Origin: Oscillospiraceae bacterium
GTDB taxonomy: Bacteria; Bacillota; Clostridia; Oscillospirales; Oscillospiraceae
Reading direction: 5' to 3'
DNA: 7,187 bases
NCBI GenBank assembly: GCA_016290695.1
Contig: JAEEUX010000132.1
Span: 1 to 7,187 of the forward strand
Shown: in pieces, positions 1-6,858 of the stretch
Layout: every line of letters begins with the position of its first letter
Numbering within the stretch: position 1 is the first letter of the stretch
The notes under the pieces: model-generated
The model's database searches: none
Told to the model about the DNA's origin: nothing
What the model saw: only the letters and a program-made list of their open reading frames with translations
Made by a program: the position numbers and the translations under genes

Positions 1-2623
1 AAAGCAGCAGTCCGTGCGCCCCTTTTCCGCGCGATAGCACCGTTTCGGCGGCTTTTACCGCATGCTCAAGTATCGTTTCCTCCGCTTCTGTCCGTTCGGG
101 CTGCTCATACCGGTCCTTTTCATGAAGCAAAAGCGGAGCTGATTTTAAATACTCTGCCTTTTCAAAAAGAATACTCTCGTCGCCTGTGAGACTTACATAT
201 CGGGCAAGTGCATATGGCAGCCACAGCAAATCGTCGCTGCAGCGAGTCCTGACGCCCTTGTCCGGCCCGTCTCCGCCCGGATGCCACCAATGCTGAACGT
301 CGCCCTCAAGATACTGGTGCCGCGCGGCAAGGATTATCTGCGAGCGCGTGAGTTCCGGCATAAGCATGCAAAGAGAGGAGGCGTCCTGAAGCTGGTCACG
401 AAACCCGAAAGCGCCGCCGCTTTGGTAAACGGAACAGCGGCCCATTATGCGGCAGGCAAGCGTCTGATAGACGGCCCAGCCGTTTATATAGTCGTCAAGC
501 TCGCGGCAGGGCGTAAAAATCTTTACGCAGCCGCTCACTTCGTTCCAAAGCTCCTTAGTCTTTGCAAGCGCCGTTTCCGCCGCCTCGGGCGAAGCGAGCG
601 CGACAATGCTCCCCGCGTTTTCCGTCCCGCTCACGATTACATTCGCCGCCGCGCTGGGGTATTCAAGCCTGCAAACGCCGCGTTCATCGCTTTCGCGCTG
701 TAATACGACGTTAGACGCCTGGCAGAAGCTTTCCTTCATTTTCCCGCCGGAGCTTGATGCGTAGAATACGCCCTCAGAGACACGCGCGGAGACATAGTCC
801 GAGTCCTGCTCGTTTTCGCCGAGAAGAATACGGAAGCTGTGTATGAGTCTGCCCGCGGGCGCGTTTATTATCATTATTCTCGCGTCGAGCTCCGGGTGCA
901 TGAAAATCCTTGTTCTCACCATTTCTCCGCCGGGAAGCTGTTTTTCATAATCAGCATAACCGAATCCGAAGCGGACACAGCAAGGCAGAGCGTCATTTGC
1001 GGCGAAAAGCGAGTATTTTTCACCCTTGTATTCGAGTTCAAGCGTTTCGCCGCCCGAGTCTGCAAGGTAATCGTTCGTCCACGGAGTTATGCGCCTTTCG
1101 CGCGCGTTGACGAGCCACATTTCGCCCAAGCCGCAGTCCATCGCTATGAATCCGATGCGCCCGTTTGTCAGAATACTGGACCAAACGGCACCCGTCAGTT
1201 TTCCCGGAATTGAAAAAACATAAGCGCCGTCCTCAGCAAAGCTTCCGCGCACGGCTTCGAGAGTCCGGGAGGCAGGCTTTGTAAAAAACGATGCTTCCTG
1301 CGCCGAATACGAGCTCTGCGTCCCCTCATCCAAAATAGCGTCGCAGGCTGCGCGGAGGGCGTTCATATCTTCTTCCCCGCCCTCGCAGATAAACACTCCG
1401 CCTCCGGCGCATACGCTGTCGCCGCAGGCGTTTTCAATCTCCGCAAGGCAAATCATCGTCCGCGCGGGCGCGTAATAATCGCCTCCGTCGTCTATCGCAA
1501 GAGCAAGGTCGCAGGCATAGCCGCATAGAGTAAGGAAGCGCTGGAGCTTAACAAGCGAGCGGGTTTTCTTTGTTTCTCCGGCGCTCACTCGCGCGTAAAA
1601 CACGGGGATGTCGCCCGATATGCCGAAGCGCCAAAGCGCACGTCTGCCTTCCCCGTATTCCGAAACGAAGGCTTCGTCGGCACGATTCGTCGAGTAAACA
1701 GCCGAGCGCACGGCTCCGAAAGCAGCGTCCAGCTCCGCCGCGCTCATAGACAGCTTTTCCGCGCCGAGGCGGACTATTGCGGCGCGGCGGCAGTCTCCCG
1801 AGGCGAGTTCCTTTGCGCTGCGCTCCGCTATATCGCGGCTTCCCGCCATGGAAATTCCGAAGCGCAGCTCCTTAGTCTCGCCTGCGGGAACGGTAAGCTT
1901 CACGCGCATAAGGACGCAGGGCTTGAGCGCCGCTCCGATGCTGTACGCAGCCTCCCGTTCAAGACCCTCCGCGAGCCGTTTTAGCCCGCCACGTCCGAGG
2001 CAGCGTTCCTCAAAGGTATCAAAAGAGTACTTCTCGCTGCAGCTAAAGGCAGCCGTGAAGCCGTCGGCGCGGCGCGTTACGCTCAAAGCCCCCGCGCGGT
2101 AATCCGTTTCCATACAGAGCTCGTTGAAGGCCGGGTGCGCCTCATAATCCTGCTCGGAACACAACGCAGGCCGGACATAGAGCGCGATTTCCGCCGTTTT
2201 AGTCTCCCGGGAACGGTTCTTCACGCGGACGCGGCGCATTTCGCCGCCTTGCGAGGCGGAAACGGAGATTTCGTTTTCAAACTTCAATTCCCCCGCCTGC
2301 GAGCTGATAAGGCACCTGTCGGAAGCAAAAAGCACGCGGTAACGCATGCCGCGCCTATATTCCGGCGCGGGCTGAAGCGGATAAACCGAGCCGTTTTCAT
2401 AGGCAAAGACGCCGATTCCCTCGCCGCCGGGCCGCGCTGAAAACGGCGCAAGGACGCGCCCCATACACATTGAGCGCGAGGCTCCGAGCGACGAAACGAG
2501 CACGGTGTAAACTCCGTTTCCAAACACGCGGCACTTCCCCTCAAACACCGCTTCCCCGGTTAATTCTTCGTTTTCAAGCTCCTCCGGCGCTTTCACCGAG
2601 GCGTAAAGCGTCTCGTTTTTGCG
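1..2623 (-). other. GH94 module (two supersandwich domains plus truncated phosphorylase barrel)
   Basis: Domain entry, residues about 1215-2088. The C-terminal GH94 part of Cgs proteins is a beta-1,2-glucan phosphorylase that trims the linear chain and so sets ring size. Two supersandwich domains are recognisable from HPAFNELCMETDY (from 1377) and NARERRITPWTND (ending at 1732). The barrel begins near W1930, with QSGGAFGFRDQLQD ending at D1961. EGDVQHWWHP (1987-1996) and TRCSDDLLWLPYA (from 2007) are hallmark GH94 substrate-site motifs; R2006 and D2012 have the Arg-Asp spacing seen around subsite -1 in cellobiose phosphorylases. The visible sequence ends at KGAHGLLL. In relatives the catalytic GDWNDGM motif follows within about ten residues, so the catalytic acid cannot be checked here. 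Confidence 0.9.
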
Positions 2624-5600
2624 CGCGGCAAGCCTCCCCACGGGCGGGCGCTCCTTCACGAGCGGCAAATATGCGCGAAGCTCAGCGTCGGAGAGGAAAT
2701 ACTCTCTTATCACGCCGCCGCAGAGCGCGTTTGCCGCCGCCGCGAGGCTCATTCCGAGGTGGTGCGCCATGAAGCATTTCACGCTTTTCCCTCGGCCCGT
2801 TTCGTCGCGCCCACGGGTGAGGTCGAGCGCCTCATAGTAGCCGTATTTGCCCTTCATGCGGCGCTTTGCGAGGCGGCGCAGGTTTTTCATCGCCTTCTCG
2901 CCGCCATATTCAAGGGCAAGGAAGCTCGAATACGGCGATATCACGTTTTCGTCCGACGAATTTCTTTTGAGTGCGAGGGCGTTTACTCCGTTTGCCTTGT
3001 AGCGGTAATCCCCCGCTCTGTCGAAGGAGCGGTATGCGCTTTCGGATTTTCCCCAGACGCCGCTGAGTCTGCCGTCCTTTATCTGCTGCTCAAGGCAGAA
3101 CAGGAGCGTTTCGTCGTACATGGTCCCACGCCGCGCGGGAAGGAAAATATACGGCATGAAATATTCAAACATCGTCCCGCTCCATGACGCGACTCCGCAG
3201 TCTCCCCTCGCGGAAACAACGGTTCTTGCAAGGCGCCGCCAATGCTCCGCCGGGGCGCAGCCCTTTGCCGAAGCGTAATAGCTCAGAATCAGCGCCTCGC
3301 TGGCGTAAAGGTCGTAATGCGAGTCTGACGCTTCGCCCTGCTCGGTGTTTATTCCGATATAAAACAGCATCTTCTTTTCGTCGAAAAGGAGGTCAAGCCG
3401 GCATTCCTCCAAAAGCGCCTCAACGCGCGACTGCGTCCCGGCTTCTCCGCAGCGTTCAAGGAAGCCTTTCACGGCGCTGAGGCAGGCCGCGTAGTTTCCG
3501 CAGTCTACGCTTGAAACGTAAAACGGGTGCAGCGGAAGCAGGGTTCTGATATCGTACCAGTTATAAAGGAGGCCGCGCCACTTCGGTATTTTTTCCAGCG
3601 TCGAAATGATGCCGCGTATGGTTTCAAGGGCTTCGCTTCGCCCGCAAAGGCCGAGCTCGTATGCCGAAACGCAGGAAACGAGCGCAAGCCCGATATTTGT
3701 GGGCGAGCTTCTTTCGGCTGTAACGAGCTTCGGTTCCGTGCGGATATTGTCCGGCGGAAGGAAATTCCGCTCTGCGGTAAGGTTTTCGCTGAAATACTTC
3801 CAGATTTCCCCCGATGCTGTGACGAGCTCCCCCGCGCTTCTTTTGGCAAGGCGGCGTTTTCTCGGGCGAAGCCTGTCAAGGGCAAAGCTCAGAGCGGGCG
3901 CGGTAAGCCACAAAACTCCGGCGGCCTTCCAGATAATCGACGGGGACAACATAGCTATCACGCCGAAAACCGGGCAGGACGGCATCCTGAGATAATACGA
4001 CAGCAGCCCTTCCGCCCCGCTCTCCGCGTTTTCCTCGGCGGTAGTCCAGTCAAGGAGCCCGCGCCGCGAGACTCTGAGGCGGTAAACGCCCCTCACAGCC
4101 GCGCAGAAAAGCGTCGCCGCTTCATGTGGAAGCAGCGCAAGGCGCAGGAAAAGGCGCGGTATCGCGGCCCTCTCGTCAGCTATCCTTTTGCGGCGATAAC
4201 TTACGCGGACGAGCCTGCTCGGGTTAAACAAAGCGCAAAGCGCCGAGCAGATAAGCTCGCCCGCGAGCGCCGCCGCGCCGATAGTCGCCGCGATATCCCA
4301 CGCGCCGCCGAAAAAAGCGGAGAGCGCGAAGGCGAGCGCAATCATTGGGTAAGTGAGGCTGCGGCGCAGATTATCGAGAATTTTGATTTTGCCAACAAGT
4401 CCAATCGGGTTGTCGCATTCCTCTCCGGCAGCGTTCCGAACGGTTTTGCCCAGCCACGGGATAGTCTGCCAGTCGCCTCGCGTCCAGCGTTCAAGGCGCG
4501 AAAAATACGCCGCCGTCCCCTCCGGGAAGCTCTCGCTGAACTCGGTTTCGGCGGAACGGGCGCTGTTCAGATATTCCCCTTCGACGAGATCATGTGAAAG
4601 GAGCGTATTCGGCGAAATTCTGCCGGAAAGACAGGCCCCCATCGCCGCGACGGAGACTATGCCCTTGCCCGTGTAGCTGCCCCTGTGAAAAAGCGTCTCA
4701 TAAAGCTCTGAAGAGGCTTCTCCGTAAAAACCGAAGCCCGCGCCGCCGGAGTATACGGCGGCAAAGACGCTCTTTGCCGCGCTGTCGCTATCGCAGCAAA
4801 GAGCCGGCTGAATAACGCCGCAGCCGCGTATCATCCTGTGGTTTTCGCTGTCCGCCTCCGGGCGGTTCGCCGGATGCGAAATAGTCTCCACGAGGCGCAG
4901 GAGCCCGCCCGGTTCCGGGCGCGTGTCGGCGTCCAGCGTAATAATATACTCCGCTCCCAGGAGTCTTTCCCGCGCGCCGGACAGGATTTTGAGCGGGCTT
5001 TTTTCGCCGCGGGCAAGTGCGGCGAGCGCTTCTATCGCGCCGCGTTTGCGTTCCTCCCCGCGCCAAACTCTGTCCGCCGCACAGTATTTTCTTTCACGCA
5101 GGGCAAGCGCGAAGGCTCCGCCGTATTTTGCGTTCAGGGCGTCTATCGCATCCTTCACGGAACTTATAATGGCCTCGTCGCTCTCTGTTCTTGCCGTCTG
5201 AGCTTCCGCGAGGTCGGCAAGCAGAGCATAACTCATGTTTTTCCCGCAATCGCGGTTCGTAAGCATAATCTTTTCAAGCTCCGAGGCGTATTTCCGCGCC
5301 CCCGTCTCCGAACGCAGCAGCACGACGAGCGCGCATACGGTTTTTGCGTCGTCAGAAACGCCGCCCTCCATCACGAGCCGCGGCATATACCGCCCGCGCT
5401 TTGTCCGCAAAAGCGCAAAGGCATAGACTACGCTTGCCGTTTCCAGCGCCGGAAAAAGCGACACAAGCGCCGGAAGCGCCGCGCCGTATATCCAAACGAG
5501 CGTAATCGTGACGAGCGCGGCAAACAGCGCCGGGAATGCGAAAAAGAGCTCTAAACCCTTCTCCGTGTCCTTCCCGAGCGGTTTATCGAAAACGTAATAC

Positions 5601-6265
5601 CACAGGCTCTCCCCGTGCCGAAGGCTGAGTGATATAACGCTTTTTGCCGCCGCTTCTTCGCTTATTCGGTTTCGCCGCGCGGCTTGATAGAGCGCATATC
5701 TCAGCTCAGCCCTACCCTTTTTGTCCGTATTTCCATAGCCGGATGGGTCGTATTCCGAAAAGAGCGCGTGAACGACGCTGCACTCTTCAGTCACGCCGCC
5801 AAGCTCTTCCTCGGAAAGGAAGCGCAGAGAAGCTATTATCCTCGCGGCCTCATTTTCGTTTTTGGCATAGTCGCCGGGCTCAGCCTCGCCCGTGCCGAGC
5901 CTTGAAGCGAGGCGGGCTGCGCGCTCAATAAACGCCGCCTTCAGAAGCGCCGGGAACAGCATAAGCTCAGGCTCCGTAAGCTGCCGCTCGCGCCCCTCAT
6001 CCTTTAAAAACGCGCGAAGTGAATCCGTGTCAAGCGCTTCGCCCTGCCTGCACGAAAGCTTTCGAGCGAGCTCACAGGCTTCTCCGAGCTCGCCGCCGTC
6101 TCTTTTCAACTCATCCTGCGCCGCAAGCGCTTCCTTTTCGACGAGCCAGGCGTTATCAAGAAGCCACGCCGTCGCTCCGCCCGAATTAGGCTTTGCTTCA
6201 AGGGCTTTTAGGGCGCGGCGAAACTTTTTTCTGCTTTTCCGAATGCTCCCGCAATCGTTTTTCAT
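1..6265 (-). CDS. ndvB: Cyclic beta-1,2-glucan synthase (GT84 + glycoamylase-like + GH94), C-terminus cut by window edge
   Basis: Membrane enzyme expected to polymerise UDP-glucose into beta-1,2-glucan on the cytoplasmic side, adjust chain length and close the ring. I translated the minus strand from ATG 6265-6263; the frame stays open for 2088 codons to position 2. Layout by residue: helical N-terminus 1-235; membrane hairpin about 240-286; GT84 about 290-620; hydrophobic segments about 641-685 and 765-800; glycoamylase-like domain about 835-1185; two beta-supersandwich domains about 1210-1475 and 1640-1900, with HPAFNEL at 1377 and TPWTND at 1727; GH94 barrel from about 1915. The start has GGAGGTG 7 nt upstream. 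Family members run to about 2800 residues, so roughly a quarter is missing. About 54 cysteines are visible. The symbol is the family symbol from Rhizobiales; strict orthology is not shown. The family call is very secure; the product has not been demonstrated in this organism. Confidence 0.95.
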   Translation of the reverse strand, partial: MKNDCGSIRKSRKKFRRALKALEAKPNSGGATAWLLDNAWLVEKEALAAQDELKRDGGELGEACELARKLSCRQGEALDTDSLRAFLKDEGRERQLTEPELMLFPALLKAAFIERAARLASRLGTGEAEPGDYAKNENEAARIIASLRFLSEEELGGVTEECSVVHALFSEYDPSGYGNTDKKGRAELRYALYQAARRNRISEEAAAKSVISLSLRHGESLWYYVFDKPLGKDTEKGLELFFAFPALFAALVTITLVWIYGAALPALVSLFPALETASVVYAFALLRTKRGRYMPRLVMEGGVSDDAKTVCALVVLLRSETGARKYASELEKIMLTNRDCGKNMSYALLADLAEAQTARTESDEAIISSVKDAIDALNAKYGGAFALALRERKYCAADRVWRGEERKRGAIEALAALARGEKSPLKILSGARERLLGAEYIITLDADTRPEPGGLLRLVETISHPANRPEADSENHRMIRGCGVIQPALCCDSDSAAKSVFAAVYSGGAGFGFYGEASSELYETLFHRGSYTGKGIVSVAAMGACLSGRISPNTLLSHDLVEGEYLNSARSAETEFSESFPEGTAAYFSRLERWTRGDWQTIPWLGKTVRNAAGEECDNPIGLVGKIKILDNLRRSLTYPMIALAFALSAFFGGAWDIAATIGAAALAGELICSALCALFNPSRLVRVSYRRKRIADERAAIPRLFLRLALLPHEAATLFCAAVRGVYRLRVSRRGLLDWTTAEENAESGAEGLLSYYLRMPSCPVFGVIAMLSPSIIWKAAGVLWLTAPALSFALDRLRPRKRRLAKRSAGELVTASGEIWKYFSENLTAERNFLPPDNIRTEPKLVTAERSSPTNIGLALVSCVSAYELGLCGRSEALETIRGIISTLEKIPKWRGLLYNWYDIRTLLPLHPFYVSSVDCGNYAACLSAVKGFLERCGEAGTQSRVEALLEECRLDLLFDEKKMLFYIGINTEQGEASDSHYDLYASEALILSYYASAKGCAPAEHWRRLARTVVSARGDCGVASWSGTMFEYFMPYIFLPARRGTMYDETLLFCLEQQIKDGRLSGVWGKSESAYRSFDRAGDYRYKANGVNALALKRNSSDENVISPYSSFLALEYGGEKAMKNLRRLAKRRMKGKYGYYEALDLTRGRDETGRGKSVKCFMAHHLGMSLAAAANALCGGVIREYFLSDAELRAYLPLVKERPPVGRLAARKNETLYASVKAPEELENEELTGEAVFEGKCRVFGNGVYTVLVSSLGASRSMCMGRVLAPFSARPGGEGIGVFAYENGSVYPLQPAPEYRRGMRYRVLFASDRCLISSQAGELKFENEISVSASQGGEMRRVRVKNRSRETKTAEIALYVRPALCSEQDYEAHPAFNELCMETDYRAGALSVTRRADGFTAAFSCSEKYSFDTFEERCLGRGGLKRLAEGLEREAAYSIGAALKPCVLMRVKLTVPAGETKELRFGISMAGSRDIAERSAKELASGDCRRAAIVRLGAEKLSMSAAELDAAFGAVRSAVYSTNRADEAFVSEYGEGRRALWRFGISGDIPVFYARVSAGETKKTRSLVKLQRFLTLCGYACDLALAIDDGGDYYAPARTMICLAEIENACGDSVCAGGGVFICEGGEEDMNALRAACDAILDEGTQSSYSAQEASFFTKPASRTLEAVRGSFAEDGAYVFSIPGKLTGAVWSSILTNGRIGFIAMDCGLGEMWLVNARERRITPWTNDYLADSGGETLELEYKGEKYSLFAANDALPCCVRFGFGYADYEKQLPGGEMVRTRIFMHPELDARIMIINAPAGRLIHSFRILLGENEQDSDYVSARVSEGVFYASSSGGKMKESFCQASNVVLQRESDERGVCRLEYPSAAANVIVSGTENAGSIVALASPEAAETALAKTKELWNEVSGCVKIFTPCRELDDYINGWAVYQTLACRIMGRCSVYQSGGAFGFRDQLQDASSLCMLMPELTRSQIILAARHQYLEGDVQHWWHPGGDGPDKGVRTRCSDDLLWLPYALARYVSLTGDESILFEKAEYLKSAPLLLHEKDRYEQPERTEAEETILEHAVKAAETVLSRGKGAHGLLL
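2711..3763 (-). other. Glycoamylase-like (cyclising/transglycosylase) domain of the glucan synthase
   Basis: Domain entry, residues about 835-1185. In this family a glycoamylase-like (alpha/alpha)6 domain lies between GT84 and GH94. In a clostridial homologue it has been reported to act on beta-1,2-glucan as the cyclising transglycosylase (family GH189). Recognisable stretches are SPTNIGL (854-860), LYNWYDIRTL (900-909), VDCGNYA (920-926), SDSHYDLYASEA (980-991), WSGTMFEYFMP (1028-1038), ISPYSSFLAL (from 1109) and FMAHHLGMSL (from 1165). D905, D921, D985 and E1034 are acidic residues in the conserved stretches. I cannot assign nucleophile and acid from the sequence alone. The domain seems complete and shows no disruption. 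Confidence 0.85.
4406..5398 (-). other. GT84 glycosyltransferase domain of the glucan synthase
   Basis: Domain entry, residues about 290-620 of the large minus-strand protein. It is an inverting, UDP-glucose-dependent beta-1,2-glucosyltransferase flanked by membrane segments on both sides. The widely spaced D, DxD, E/D, (Q/R)xxRW motif known from Brucella Cgs is complete. D351 lies in LLADLAEA; D445-A-D447 lies in ITLDADTRP; D559 and E562 lie in LSHDLVEGEYL; R590-x-x-R593-W594 is followed by TRGDWQTIPW. The roughly 117-residue gap from DxD to the E fits the spacing I recall for the Brucella enzyme. The domain therefore looks catalytically competent. Exact borders are estimates. Confidence 0.92.
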
Positions 6266-6272
6266 CCGTGAA

Positions 6273-6279
6273 CACCTCC
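6273..6279 (-). promoter_or_regulatory. Ribosome binding site of the glucan synthase gene
   Basis: The minus strand reads GGAGGTG here, followed by 7 nt and then ATG at 6265. It is a near-perfect Shine-Dalgarno sequence and fixes the start of the large gene. I see no convincing -35/-10 pair for this gene between it and the palindrome at 6317-6354. Confidence 0.85.
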
Positions 6280-6316
6280 GGAAATACATATTTAAACTTA
6301 TCTTGCTCTTTGCCTG

Positions 6317-6354
6317 CGCAAATTATTCCCTACGCAATGTAGGGAATAATTGCG
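6317..6354. repeat. Long palindrome (hairpin) in the divergent intergenic region
   Basis: The left arm aattattccctac (6321-6333) and right arm gtagggaataatt (6339-6351) are perfect 13-bp complements around the 5-nt centre gcaat. Skipping A6320 as a bulge, three more pairs form (6317-6319 with 6352-6354). It lies 52 bp upstream of the glucan synthase start and about 50 bp upstream of the ylxM promoter. No U-tract follows on either strand, so it is not a typical intrinsic terminator. It could be an operator for a dimeric regulator or a leader hairpin of the glucan synthase mRNA. No binding protein can be named. Confidence 0.8.
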
Positions 6355-6403
6355 TTTAGCGGAAGTGTAAAGGAATTTTCCCTTACTTTTTTGAAGATTT
6401 TCC

Positions 6404-6432
6404 TTGACACGGGAGAAGAATTAATGTAAACT
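6404..6432 (+). promoter_or_regulatory. Sigma-70-type promoter of ylxM-ffh
   Basis: A perfect -35 TTGACA (6404-6409) is followed by a 17-bp spacer and the -10 TAAACT (6427-6432; 4 of 6 consensus, including the conserved first TA and last T). Transcription would start near 6439, leaving a leader of about 44 nt before ylxM. It is the best promoter in the intergenic region and lies wholly between the arms of the 27-bp inverted repeat. Confidence 0.75.
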
Positions 6433-6439
6433 CTCATAA

Positions 6440-6459
6440 GTAAGGCAAAAACGCTTTAC
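6440..6459 (+). promoter_or_regulatory. 5'-terminal stem-loop in the ylxM-ffh leader
   Basis: This is the right arm of the inverted repeat read as RNA. GUAAGGC (6440-6446) pairs with GCUUUAC (6453-6459), with one G-U wobble, around the loop AAAAAC. With the predicted start near 6439 the hairpin would sit at the very 5' end of the mRNA, ending 11 nt before the Shine-Dalgarno. It might protect the mRNA 5' end or tune translation. As double-stranded DNA it could instead be an operator overlapping the start site. Confidence 0.5.
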
Positions 6460-6469
6460 ACTTCTTCAA

Positions 6470-6477
6470 GGGAGGGG
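6470..6477 (+). promoter_or_regulatory. Ribosome binding site deciding the GTG start of ylxM
   Basis: GGGAGGGG ends 5 nt before GTG 6483. The next in-frame ATG (6501) would be 23 nt away, too far for this site, so the GTG is the start. Confidence 0.8.
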
Positions 6478-6482
6478 TTTTC

Positions 6483-6845
6483 GTGGAAAAGAATGTCCGC
6501 ATGGCCATTCTCTTCGATTTTTACGGCGATATGCTTACGGATAAGCAGAAGCAGTATTTCGAGCTTTACTACTCCGAAAATCTTTCTCTTTCAGAAATTG
6601 CGGAAAACGACGGGATAAGCCGTCAGGGAGTGCGCGATATTATCGTCCGCTCGGAAAATACGCTTGAAGAGCTTGAGAAAAAGACGGGCTTCGTCCGCAA
6701 GCACATGGAGCTTCTGAATGATATTGCCTCTCTTGAACGGGACGTTACGGAGATTGCTCAGATTAACGCCTCCCGTTTCAAAAACGGCCGTCTTTTGGAG
6801 CTCTGCAATTCCATTTATGACAGGCTCCAAACAATGAAGGAATAG
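6483..6845 (+). CDS. ylxM: YlxM, SRP-associated putative DNA-binding protein (UPF0122)
   Basis: Small cytoplasmic helix-turn-helix protein of 120 residues, the usual family length, encoded immediately before ffh in many Bacillota. The N-terminus VRMAILFDFYGDMLTDKQ (residues 5-22) is the family signature. A sigma-70 region-4-like helix-turn-helix follows at about 34-59 (LSLSEIAENDGISRQGVRD and onward), then a charged helical stretch (ENTLEELEKK) and a helical C-terminus. In streptococci the protein has been linked to modulating the signal recognition particle; direct DNA binding is inferred from the fold. The start is GTG, supported by the close Shine-Dalgarno and by the family N-terminus. The stop TAG is 13 bp before ffh, so the two genes form one operon driven by the promoter at 6404-6432. 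The assignment is secure; the exact molecular role is not settled in the family. Confidence 0.96.
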   Translation: MEKNVRMAILFDFYGDMLTDKQKQYFELYYSENLSLSEIAENDGISRQGVRDIIVRSENTLEELEKKTGFVRKHMELLNDIASLERDVTEIAQINASRFKNGRLLELCNSIYDRLQTMKE

Positions 6846-6847
6846 CC

Positions 6848-6853
6848 GGAGGG
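6848..6853 (+). promoter_or_regulatory. Ribosome binding site of ffh
   Basis: GGAGGG lies inside the 13-bp gap after the ylxM stop, 5 nt before the ffh ATG at 6859, consistent with independent initiation on a shared mRNA. Confidence 0.8.
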
Positions 6854-6858
6854 CACCA

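Larger units (their letters stand above)
6362..6464. repeat. 27-bp inverted repeat bracketing the ylxM-ffh promoter
   Basis: The arms are 6362-6388 and 6438-6464. Comparing the left arm with the reverse complement of the right arm gives 11 identical bases (GAAGTGTAAAG), then 8 bases with 4 matches, then 8 identical bases (CCTTACTT), so 23 of 27 match. The 49-bp centre contains the predicted promoter. Each arm is also a stem-loop: left GTAAAGG with CCCTTAC around a 6-nt loop, right GTAAGGC with GCTTTAC around a 6-nt loop. At the innermost stem pair the left copy has G-C and the right copy C-G. Candidate roles are paired operators, matching leader hairpins on the two divergent transcripts, or sites for DNA inversion. 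None is established. Confidence 0.8.

Noticed and set aside
281..3187. Several plus-strand frames of 70-140 codons
   Set aside because: All are antisense to intact GH94, supersandwich and cyclising-domain sequence, show low-complexity basic composition and have no family signatures.
3527..4597. 356-codon plus-strand open frame
   Set aside because: It lies wholly antisense to the membrane and glycoamylase-like regions of the glucan synthase. Its composition is Arg/Ala-rich without any recognisable motif, and no ribosome binding site precedes it. It is open because of the GC-rich codons on the other strand.
1..6265. Possible frameshift or split in the giant gene
   Set aside because: Translating from 6265 to 2 gave no stop, and conserved motifs from residue 351 to 2012 all fall in the same frame.
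6367..6392. Terminator-like hairpin (GTAAAGG, CCCTTAC, then six T) on the plus strand
   Set aside because: The stem has an A-C mismatch, is only 7 bp, and no plus-strand gene lies upstream to terminate. It is better explained as the left arm of the 27-bp inverted repeat.
6501..6503. ATG as alternative ylxM start
   Set aside because: It is 23 nt from the Shine-Dalgarno and would remove the conserved N-terminal residues; the GTG at 6483 fits both.
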